Shown piece after piece: positions 8,338 to 15,064 of a stretch of 16,065 nucleotides of DNA. A program made the position numbers and the translations under genes. Position 1 is the first letter of the stretch. Each line of letters starts with the position of its first letter. The DNA lies in NCBI GenBank assembly GCA_041594335.1, contig JBFHML010000051.1:1-16065 (forward strand). Reading direction: 5' to 3'. This DNA is from JAGPUQ01 sp041594335 (GTDB lineage: Bacteria > Pseudomonadota > Gammaproteobacteria > Pseudomonadales > Porticoccaceae). The notes under the pieces are model-generated. The model was not told the origin of the DNA. It did not search any database and saw only the letters and a list, made by a program, of their open reading frames with translations.

Positions 8338-9144
8338 CTAAAACAGGATCAACATCAACGCCACCAAGACGAGCCAGGCCAGGACCGTGCGGCGGAACAG
8401 CGCTTCCAGCGCCTGCACCCGCGTCGCCAGCCCTACGCCGGACGCCAGCTCTCCAGGCACCGCGTCCAGCGCGTGCTCCACATAACCCCCGGCGATCCGC
8501 GCCGGGCGCTCGGTGGACCACACGCTACCCAACCAGGGGACAAAGGCCCGACCCAGATGGCCACTGCAGGCCGCTACCAGGCCAAAGGCGCGCAATGCTG
8601 GCCATTCCAGCCAAGAGAAGAGCGACTTGCCACTACCCGTCGTCGCCGCAACCCGCTCCAAGCAGCGATACAACAGGGCCGCCGGCGCTCCCAGCAGCGC
8701 GAACCAGAACAACACGGCAAACCATTCGCGGACAAAGCGCAGCGTCAACACCTCCGCAGTCGCCGTCTGCAGTTCTGCCACATCTGTCACCGCTTCAGCG
8801 GCACCTTCGACGCCCAGCTCATCCAGACGGAGCAGCACCGCCTGCTGATCGTCCCGATACCCTTCGGCGATCAGCGTATCCAGCAGCTCGCGCCACCGGC
8901 TCCCCCCCAGACAGCCAATCAACACCAGCAGCTGTATCAAAAACCCCAATATCCCCCACAACCAGCCTCCGACCAGCCACAACAGCAGCCAGGCAGCTGC
9001 GGCAGGCGCCGCGACCGTCAACAATAGCCGCGACCAATCCGGCGTCGGCACAGCCGCCGGCAACCAGCGCGCCGGCCAGGCGATGGGGGGCGGATGCTCG
9101 CGCCAGTGCACCAGTATCGCGAGCAGCATGGCCAGAAATTTCAT
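8338..9144 (-). CDS. ampE: AmpE-like inner-membrane protein
   Basis: Membrane partner encoded downstream of ampD in many gammaproteobacteria; named as a signalling modulator for beta-lactamase control, with a structure class related to CobD/CbiB, but biochemical role not settled. The 268 residues (E. coli AmpE has 284) contain hydrophobic segments at about 1-12, 40-58, 62-80, 142-160 and 248-268. Family-like stretches include REWFAVLFWFALLGAPAALLYRCLE and the C-terminal Leu/Ile/Val helix. ATG 9144 overlaps the ampD stop in ATGA, and a strong GGAGG site sits 7 bases upstream inside ampD, so the two are translationally coupled. It converges on the adenosyltransferase gene with 32 bases between stops. 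No ampC or ampR is in the window, so a role beyond beta-lactamase is likely. Confidence 0.88.
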   Translation of the reverse strand: MKFLAMLLAILVHWREHPPPIAWPARWLPAAVPTPDWSRLLLTVAAPAAAAWLLLWLVGGWLWGILGFLIQLLVLIGCLGGSRWRELLDTLIAEGYRDDQQAVLLRLDELGVEGAAEAVTDVAELQTATAEVLTLRFVREWFAVLFWFALLGAPAALLYRCLERVAATTGSGKSLFSWLEWPALRAFGLVAACSGHLGRAFVPWLGSVWSTERPARIAGGYVEHALDAVPGELASGVGLATRVQALEALFRRTVLAWLVLVALMLILF

Positions 9145-9695
9145 GTCGTCTCCTCCAAGGCAGCACGCAACTGCGTCCAGTCAAAACTCGGGCCCGGGTC
9201 CGTCTTGCGCCCCGGCGCGATATCACAGTGGCCCACGATGCGCTGCGGGGCAAGTGCCGGATAACGCTGCAGTAACGCACGGGTCACTGCCGCCAGCGTC
9301 TGCATCTGCACAGCCTCGTATCCCGAGGTATCTGTACCCTCCAGCTCAATACCGATCGCGAAGTCGTTGCACGCCGGCCGCCCCGCATAGCGCGACCGTC
9401 CCGCGTGCCAAGCGCGTCGACAAAAGGGCACGAATTGCACCATCCGGCCCAGCCGGTCGATGAACAGATGCGCCGATACCCGGAGTCCGGCGAGATCGGC
9501 CAAAGCCGGCTCCGACGCGGTGTCGAGCCGATTGAGAAACAGGCGGGTTACCGCATCGCCCCCGAATTGCCCGGGCGGCAGCGAAATATTGTGAATGACG
9601 AGCAGGGAAATCTCGCCGTGCGGCCGGTCGTCACAGTTCGGCGAGGGCACCCGCTGCGCGCCGGCGAGCCAACCGTCGGCATCGATCTCCACCAT
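9141..9695 (-). CDS. ampD: 1,6-anhydro-N-acetylmuramyl-L-alanine amidase AmpD
   Basis: Cytoplasmic zinc amidase that cuts the stem peptide from anhydroMurNAc-peptides brought in by AmpG, which keeps the inducer pool for AmpR-type signalling low. The 184 residues match the family length. The predicted zinc ligands are H35 (LLVIHNISLPPG), H156 (VGHCDIAPGRKTDPG) and D166; E117 (FAIGIELEG) and K164 are the expected catalytic partners. There is no signal peptide, which fits AmpD rather than a secreted AmiD. ATG 9695 is the only sensible start, although its ribosome site is weak. It forms an overlapping pair with ampE. It lies 77 bases downstream of the DUF1631 gene on the same strand. Confidence 0.96.
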   Translation of the reverse strand: MVEIDADGWLAGAQRVPSPNCDDRPHGEISLLVIHNISLPPGQFGGDAVTRLFLNRLDTASEPALADLAGLRVSAHLFIDRLGRMVQFVPFCRRAWHAGRSRYAGRPACNDFAIGIELEGTDTSGYEAVQMQTLAAVTRALLQRYPALAPQRIVGHCDIAPGRKTDPGPSFDWTQLRAALEETT

Positions 9696-9763
9696 GACAC
9701 CAGCCCCGGGGCATGATCTGCTAGGGCCAGCCTACCCGAAGGGCACGCCGGATTGAATACCAT

Positions 9764-9783
9764 CGTCGGGCGTCACCCCGACG
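9764..9783 (-). other. GC-rich stem-loop over the end of the DUF1631 gene
   Basis: CGTCGGG and CCCGACG form a perfect 7-bp stem with a 6-base loop that contains the DUF1631 stop codon. No T run follows on the minus strand. It may slow or partly end transcription before ampD, or protect the 3' end. It is too weakly supported to call a terminator. Confidence 0.35.
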
Positions 9784-11893
9784 CCGCAACGCGTTCGAGC
9801 GCCTGCTCTAACGCCTGTTCAAACAAACGCGAGTTGTCGAGGGCGATCAACCGGCCTTCCTTCATCGCCAAGGCCAAACGCCGTCGCGACAGACGTCGCA
9901 CCGGGCCGCCTTCCCCGGCGCGGAGCACATGGGTTCCCGAGGGCTGTACCACACCGAGAAGGCGAACACGCGTCGGCGCTCCACCCGGCTCGGCGAATTC
10001 GAGCCAGCCGCCGATGCGCAGCGAATCGGCGCGACTCAGATCAATATCGCTCAGCCCCTGCTCGTCCGCCTCCCGATCGACGCGCGGCTCGCCGGGAAGC
10101 GCCAGCTGCAGTGCCGTTACCTCTACCGGAAGACAGGGGTCCCCCAGTTCTCGCGCCTCCTCCGGCGCCCAAACCATACCGGGTGGATAGTCAGAGGCCG
10201 CTGGGCGCCGCACCAGACATTGACGCAGGTCGGCCAACAGGCGACGGGCCTCGAAACTGTCAAAGGCGATCTCGTCCAGGCGGGCGTTGAGCGCGCCCCA
10301 CAATCGCTCCGCCAACTCCAAATCCGGATGATCATCGCCGAGCAAGCCCAACAGCTGATCTAGCAAATGCATGGCGGCACGCCATTGCGATGAATCCTCA
10401 CCGTTGCGAAACCAAGCCAGAAACAGCACCCGGCACCAGGCCTGCTCAAGCAGATTCACCAACGCCAGCGGGCAGCGCCGCCCCACTAGCCGAACGCGCA
10501 ACACCTCCACCACACGGTGGTGAGCCAGACTGGTGCGCTCCCGCGCGGCTGCCTCCGCCAAGGCGCGCTCGGCGAGCTTTTCAGCCCGTTCCCGCTCCCG
10601 CTCCACCAAGCCCAGGAACTCGGCCAGCAACTGCGCCAGGCGCCTGGGTTCCGCGCGGAGCTGGCCGAGACTTTCGATCGCCTCCTCCGCACGCCGGAAC
10701 AGCTCCTTGTCGGCATAGCCCTCCTGGTCCAGGTAGTCGGTCACCGCGCCGATGATTTCGTTGATCAGTCGTCGCCCCGGATGCCAGGGCTTGTCGATGA
10801 ACGCCGGATCCTCGCTGGCCAGCTCCGCGACCGGAACGTCGGCCCCCCCCAGCAGCTCATTAAGCGGCATCGGCACCCAGGTGCCCGACTCCATGGCTTC
10901 GAACAGCGTATCGACCAGTGAAAGCAACTGGCGATCCAGGGGATGGAGGTCGGCGAGCGCGCGGCCTTGCTCCGTCAGCGCCGCCTGGGTCCGCTCCATG
11001 AGGCTCCGCCGCTGCCCGAGCGCCGGGCGGGCCTCACGGTCCAGCGTATCGAACAGCTCCGTCAAATGCGCGCCGGGATTGGCACTGTCCTCGTCTCGGG
11101 ACGCGTGCGGCGGCAAGGTCGCCAGCAATCGCCGACTCGTGACCCGCCGTGTCGCCGCGGGGCGCGATGGCGGCACGCCCTGGTCACCTTTTGTCGGCGC
11201 CGCACGACGGGACTCCTGGGCGGCGCCCGGCGCTGCCTGCGGCGCGACGGCAGGCTCGGCTTCCGGCGCCCCTTCCGGCGCAGGCGCCGCCCTGGCGATA
11301 CCCAGGCCGCGTAACAGTTCGTTCGCCTGACGAACGGCCTCGGGCAGCGCGCGCATCAGCGTCGCCTCTCCGGCACGAAGCAGCGCATGCCGCGAGCGCG
11401 TGCCGAGGCCGAGCGCCTCGATCTCCCGCGCCAGGGCACCGATGACGAATTCCGGGGAGAGCGGTAGCTCACGGGCTGCGAGCGGCTTGCCGAGCAAGGT
11501 CTCTATTCGGGATCCGAGCTCCGCCAAGGGTTGCTTGATGGCGGCCCCCGCGGCGGCAGCCATGGCATCGACCAAAATGATCTCTGCCAACTCCTCCTCG
11601 TTCACCAGCCGCAGCGGCTCTTCCGGGATCGCCGGCCTCGCCGCAGCGTTGCTCAACGCCGCGAAGCCTTCCTCGAGCCGCCGGGCAAAACCTTGGCTCA
11701 CCGCCCGTCGCGCCCGGTACCAAGCCCGCAGGTCCTCCATGAAACGGTTTTGTTCCGCGGTGCCGGCCGCGTTTTCCACCAAAGCGAAAAGATCGTCATC
11801 GGCACGCGTCTGGCAGTCCTCCATACCCCGGGTCGCAAATTGACGCCCGCGCTCGCGCAACATGCGCAGCGCCGCATCGGCACTCACCGTCAC
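9773..11893 (-). CDS. DUF1631 family protein, function unknown
   Basis: A 706-residue predicted cytoplasmic protein that I place in the DUF1631 family (PF07793) by its length, helical repeats and position between ampD and nadC, where Pseudomonas carries a hypothetical gene. The N-terminal part (1-200) is helical. A Pro/Ala/Gln-rich linker spans about 202-250. A second helical region (270-565) contains a highly charged stretch, LGLVERERERAEKLAERALAEAAARER (427-453). The C-terminal 85 residues (about 620-706) change character, with short beta-like segments: SLRIGGWLEFAEPGG, TRVRLLGVVQPSGTHVLRAGEGG and RLSRRRLALAMKEGRLIAL. This resembles a small beta-barrel of PilZ-like style, an inference only. 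There is no signal peptide or membrane helix. The GTG start at 11893 has a GGAGG site 8 bases upstream. It diverges from nadC. Confidence 0.78.
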   Translation of the reverse strand: MTVSADAALRMLRERGRQFATRGMEDCQTRADDDLFALVENAAGTAEQNRFMEDLRAWYRARRAVSQGFARRLEEGFAALSNAAARPAIPEEPLRLVNEEELAEIILVDAMAAAAGAAIKQPLAELGSRIETLLGKPLAARELPLSPEFVIGALAREIEALGLGTRSRHALLRAGEATLMRALPEAVRQANELLRGLGIARAAPAPEGAPEAEPAVAPQAAPGAAQESRRAAPTKGDQGVPPSRPAATRRVTSRRLLATLPPHASRDEDSANPGAHLTELFDTLDREARPALGQRRSLMERTQAALTEQGRALADLHPLDRQLLSLVDTLFEAMESGTWVPMPLNELLGGADVPVAELASEDPAFIDKPWHPGRRLINEIIGAVTDYLDQEGYADKELFRRAEEAIESLGQLRAEPRRLAQLLAEFLGLVERERERAEKLAERALAEAAARERTSLAHHRVVEVLRVRLVGRRCPLALVNLLEQAWCRVLFLAWFRNGEDSSQWRAAMHLLDQLLGLLGDDHPDLELAERLWGALNARLDEIAFDSFEARRLLADLRQCLVRRPAASDYPPGMVWAPEEARELGDPCLPVEVTALQLALPGEPRVDREADEQGLSDIDLSRADSLRIGGWLEFAEPGGAPTRVRLLGVVQPSGTHVLRAGEGGPVRRLSRRRLALAMKEGRLIALDNSRLFEQALEQALERVAASG

Positions 11894-11946
11894 CAGAACA
11901 ACCTCCGCTTCCGTCGCGACACGCCGTTATTCATCCCTGCACGCAC

Positions 11947-11962
11947 GGACGAAACATCGTCC
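11947..11962. promoter_or_regulatory. Inverted repeat in the DUF1631-nadC divergent region
   Basis: GGACGA and TCGTCC form a perfect 6-bp repeat around AACA. Just beside it, a TATGAT box on the minus strand (11964-11969) could be the -10 of the DUF1631 gene, although no good -35 is visible. The repeat would then lie near the transcript start, as an operator or a 5' hairpin. I do not recognise it as a NadR, NadQ or NrtR site. Confidence 0.3.
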
Positions 11963-12048
11963 AATCATAAAGTTACAACGCACTCTGCAGAGCGGCTCCA
12001 ATACTGTCAAGGCACAGCCGGTCGAAAGACCCGCCGGCACCGAGCGCC

Positions 12049-12054
12049 TATAAT
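12049..12054 (+). promoter_or_regulatory. nadC: Consensus -10 box of the nadC promoter
   Basis: A perfect TATAAT lies 32 bases before the nadC start codon, predicting a leader of about 25 bases. The -35 region is poor (no TTGACA-like hexamer at 16-18 bases), so the promoter may be weak or helped by an activator. Confidence 0.5.
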
Positions 12055-12086
12055 GCGCACACCCCTTCTCACCGGGCCCATCACCC

Positions 12087-12950
12087 ATGAAGCTCGACCC
12101 CGAACTGCAAGCGGATCTGCATCGCCTCGTCGAACAGGCATTGGCCGAGGACATCGGTAGCGGTGACATCACCGCACGACTGATCCCGGCCGGCCGCCGG
12201 GCAGAGGCACGCATCATTACCCGCGAGGCCGGGGTGCTCTGCGGCGCCCCCTGGGCTGAGGAAGTCTTCCGCCAGCTGGATCCCTCGGTCGAGCTTCACT
12301 GGCTCGCCGCGGAGGGCGAGGACGTCCAGCCGGAGCAGACACTGTGCGCGCTGAAGGGAGATGCACGGGCGCTGCTCACCGGGGAGCGCACTGCCCTCAA
12401 TTTGCTGCAAACCCTGTCGGGGACGGCCACCACCGCCCGCCGCTACCGGGAGCTCGCAGCGCCCACCGGCGTACGGGTCCTAGATACCCGCAAGACCATC
12501 CCCGGTCTGCGACGCGCCCAAAAATATGCCGTACGCATCGGTGGCTGCGACAACCATCGCTTGGGGCTGTATGACGCGTTCCTGATCAAAGAAAACCACA
12601 TCGCCGCCTGTGGCGGCATCGACGCCGCGGTGGCCGCGGCCAGACATCTGGCGCCGGGCAAACCGGTCGAGGTCGAAGTGGAAACCCTCGATGAATGTCG
12701 CCAGGCGCTCACCGCCGGCGCCGAGCGCATCATGCTCGACAACTTCAGCACCGCCGACATTCGCGCTGCGGTCGAACTGCGGGGCACCGGCAACACCGAA
12801 CTGGAGGTATCGGGCAATATCGACGAGGCAAGTCTGGTGACCTTTGCCGCTGCCGGCGTCGATTTTGTTTCTACTGGGGCGCTCACCAAACACCTGCGGG
12901 CACTGGATCTGTCCTTCCAGCTGGTGGCCGGCGGCAACCCCTGTACTTGA
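12087..12950 (+). CDS. nadC: Nicotinate-nucleotide pyrophosphorylase (carboxylating)
   Basis: Quinolinate phosphoribosyltransferase: quinolinate plus PRPP gives nicotinate mononucleotide, CO2 and pyrophosphate, the step where de novo NAD synthesis joins the shared pathway. The 287 residues are typical. Visible motifs are LAEDIGSGDIT (19-29), LLTGERTALNLLQTLSGTAT (96-115), VLDTRKTIPGLR (131-142), GGCDNHRLGLYDAFLIKENH (152-171, with K168), VEVEVET (194-200), IMLDN (215-219), ELEVSGN (238-244) and STGALTK (262-268). These cover the phosphate- and substrate-binding residues of the fold. It stands alone on the plus strand, diverges from the DUF1631 gene and ends 3 bases before the pilD stop codon on the other strand. 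nadA and nadB are not in the window. Confidence 0.98.
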   Translation: MKLDPELQADLHRLVEQALAEDIGSGDITARLIPAGRRAEARIITREAGVLCGAPWAEEVFRQLDPSVELHWLAAEGEDVQPEQTLCALKGDARALLTGERTALNLLQTLSGTATTARRYRELAAPTGVRVLDTRKTIPGLRRAQKYAVRIGGCDNHRLGLYDAFLIKENHIAACGGIDAAVAAARHLAPGKPVEVEVETLDECRQALTAGAERIMLDNFSTADIRAAVELRGTGNTELEVSGNIDEASLVTFAAAGVDFVSTGALTKHLRALDLSFQLVAGGNPCT

Positions 12951-12953
12951 GCC

Positions 12954-13835
12954 TCAGCCCAACAGCCCGTACCAGGACCAGAGCATCTCGCGCCACAATA
13001 GGGTTACCCAACCCGCCAGCGCCAAAAACGGGCCAAAGGGAAAGGGCGCCTCCCGCGCCTGACGTCTGCGCAGCACGGCGAGACTGCCGTACAGCGCGCC
13101 GGAGAAGGAGGCGATCAGCAACAGCGGGGGCAGCATCGTCCAACCAAACCAGGCACCGAGCGCCGCCAGCAGCTTGAAATCGCCATAGCCCATCCCCTCG
13201 CGTCCGGTACTCAGGCGAAACAACCAATACACCGACCACAGCACCAGATAGCCTGCGACCGCGCCGAGCACGGCGTCGGACAGCGTGGCGAAAACTTCCT
13301 GGGTGTTCACCAGCAAGCCGAGCCACAGCAGGGGCAAAGTAATGACGTCGGGCAACAACTGGTGGTCGAGATCGATGGCGGTCAGCGCGAGCAGCGCCCA
13401 GCTCAGCAGCAACGCCGCCAGCGCCTGCCAACCGACACCCATATGCATGACCACCAACACTGCCAGCGCGCCACTGGCCAACTCCACCATCGGATAGCGC
13501 CAGGAAATGGCACCGCCGCAGTGACGACAGCGGCCGCGCAGCCACAGCCAACTGAACACCGGGATATTGTCGCGCGCTGCAATGGCCACCCCGCAGCGCG
13601 GACACCGCGAACGAGGCACCACCAAGTTGAAAGGATCCGGTGCAGTCTCCGCCGCGGCCGGATCTCCCTCGACGACCTGTACCTCGCTCTCCAACCACGC
13701 CTGCGCGTCGCGACGCCAGGCGCGCTGCAACTGCAGCGGCAGCCGGTAGGCTACGACATTGAGAAAGCTGCCCACCACCAACCCCAGCATCAGCGCTGCG
13801 GCGTACAGCGCCGGCTGGGGCAGATCGACGAGCAA
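12954..13835 (-). CDS. pilD: Prepilin peptidase / N-methyltransferase PilD
   Basis: Inner-membrane aspartic protease that cuts the leader of type IV prepilins (and type II pseudopilins) and methylates the new N-terminus. The 293 residues contain the family parts in order: helix with GLVVGSFLNVVAYRLP (18-33), a cytoplasmic zinc loop with C78xxC81 and C103xxC106, then several helices carrying the two catalytic aspartates, D155 (AIDLDHQLLPD) and D219 (GMGYGDFKLLAALG). Their 64-residue spacing matches Pseudomonas PilD. The zinc cysteines support a bifunctional enzyme with methyltransferase. The start is unsure: TTG at 13835 gives a Pseudomonas-like short N-terminus but has a weak ribosome site; ATG at 13790 would clip it into the first helix. 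It follows pilC by 16 bases as the last gene of pilBCD. Confidence 0.96.
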   Translation of the reverse strand: MLVDLPQPALYAAALMLGLVVGSFLNVVAYRLPLQLQRAWRRDAQAWLESEVQVVEGDPAAAETAPDPFNLVVPRSRCPRCGVAIAARDNIPVFSWLWLRGRCRHCGGAISWRYPMVELASGALAVLVVMHMGVGWQALAALLLSWALLALTAIDLDHQLLPDVITLPLLWLGLLVNTQEVFATLSDAVLGAVAGYLVLWSVYWLFRLSTGREGMGYGDFKLLAALGAWFGWTMLPPLLLIASFSGALYGSLAVLRRRQAREAPFPFGPFLALAGWVTLLWREMLWSWYGLLG

Positions 13836-13851
13836 GGTCAGGCGCGGGCCT

Positions 13852-15060
13852 TTACAGCACGTTGCCGAGGTTGAAGATGGGCAGATACATGCCGATCAGC
13901 AAACCACCCACCAAGACCCCGAGCACCGCCATGATCATGGGTTCGAGCAGGGTCGTGAGGTTGTCCACCGCATTGTCGACCGCCTCCTCATAGTGGTCCG
14001 CGGCACGACCGAGCATTTCGTCCAGCGAGCCGGACTCTTCACCGATGGCCGTCAGCTGCAGCAACATCACGGGAAACACGCCGGTGTTACGCATCGAGGT
14101 ATTCAGCGTGATCCCGGTCGAGACATCGTCGCGCACCCGATGAATGGCCTTGCGGTAGACCGCGTTGCCAGAAGCGCCGGCCACCGACTCCAGGGCCTCG
14201 ATCAGGGGAACACCGGCGGCAAAGGTGGTACTCAGTGTCCGCGAATAGCGCGCGATCACCGCATCGTTGAAAATCCCGCCGACGATGGGCAGCTTCAAGG
14301 CCATCCGGTCGACCAGTGCCGAGAACTTCGGCGAACGGCGCCGCGCCTGGCTGAACAACATCCCCGCGGCAACCGCAGCACCCAGGATGATGAGCCACCA
14401 CTTTTGCACAAACTCGGAAATGCTCAGGATCAACTGAGTGAAAGCCGGCAGTGACCCGCCAAACGAGTCATAGGTTTCAGCGAAGACGGGAACCACCTTG
14501 ATCAACAACACCCCGGTCACCACGATCGCGACCAGGATCACCGCACTGGGATAGGTCATGGCCTTTTTGATCTTGCGCTTCAAGGCCTCGGTCTTTTCCT
14601 TGTAGTTGGCCACCCGCGCGAGCATGGTTTCCAGCGTGCCCGACTGCTCGCCGGCATCGATGAGGTTGCAGTAGAGATCGTCGAAATACTTGGGGTGGGC
14701 GCGCAACGCCGCCGCGAAACTGGTGCCCGAGGAGACGTCGACGTGAATCTTCTCGATCATCTCCTTCATGGTGACGTTTTCTTCCCCTTCGGCGACGATC
14801 TCGAACGCCTGCACCAAGGGCACCCCGGCCCGCGTCATAGTGGCGAGCTGGCGCGTGAAGGTGGCGATATTGCCCGGTTTGATTTTCTTGGGGCCGAACA
14901 GCGGCTTGGGCTTCTTGCGCACGGTTCGCGGCACGATGCCTTGCTTGCGCAGCTGGGCCTTGGCCAACGCCGCGGTCGCCGCCGCCATCTCGCCTTCGAC
15001 AACCTTGCCGTCGCGGCTGCGCCCCTTGTAGATATAGAGTTGATGTGTCGCCGTAGCCAT
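13852..15060 (-). CDS. pilC: Type IV pilus inner-membrane platform protein PilC
   Basis: Inner-membrane core of the type IV pilus machine; it couples the PilB and PilT ATPases to pilin insertion. The 402 residues match the GspF/PilC family. A short cytoplasmic head (LYIYKGRSRDGKVVEGEMAA...) leads to two repeated T2SF domains, at about 68-190 and 271-393. Each has the family core: FTRQLATMTRAGVPLVQAFEIV with GEQSGTLETML (136-147), and YSRTLSTTFAAGVPLIEALESV with GEESGSLDEML (340-350). Membrane helices lie at about 172-191, 221-237 and 373-393. The ATG at 15060 is 4 bases after the pilB stop; the ribosome site is weak, so translational coupling is likely. Confidence 0.97.
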   Translation of the reverse strand: MATATHQLYIYKGRSRDGKVVEGEMAAATAALAKAQLRKQGIVPRTVRKKPKPLFGPKKIKPGNIATFTRQLATMTRAGVPLVQAFEIVAEGEENVTMKEMIEKIHVDVSSGTSFAAALRAHPKYFDDLYCNLIDAGEQSGTLETMLARVANYKEKTEALKRKIKKAMTYPSAVILVAIVVTGVLLIKVVPVFAETYDSFGGSLPAFTQLILSISEFVQKWWLIILGAAVAAGMLFSQARRRSPKFSALVDRMALKLPIVGGIFNDAVIARYSRTLSTTFAAGVPLIEALESVAGASGNAVYRKAIHRVRDDVSTGITLNTSMRNTGVFPVMLLQLTAIGEESGSLDEMLGRAADHYEEAVDNAVDNLTTLLEPMIMAVLGVLVGGLLIGMYLPIFNLGNVL

Positions 15061-15064
15061 GTGC

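Noticed and set aside
8140..9275. Long plus-strand frames rich in Gln, Pro, Arg and Ser opposite ampE and ampD
   Set aside because: ampE and ampD have family motifs, coupled ribosome sites and catalytic residues; the plus-strand products have no domain character.
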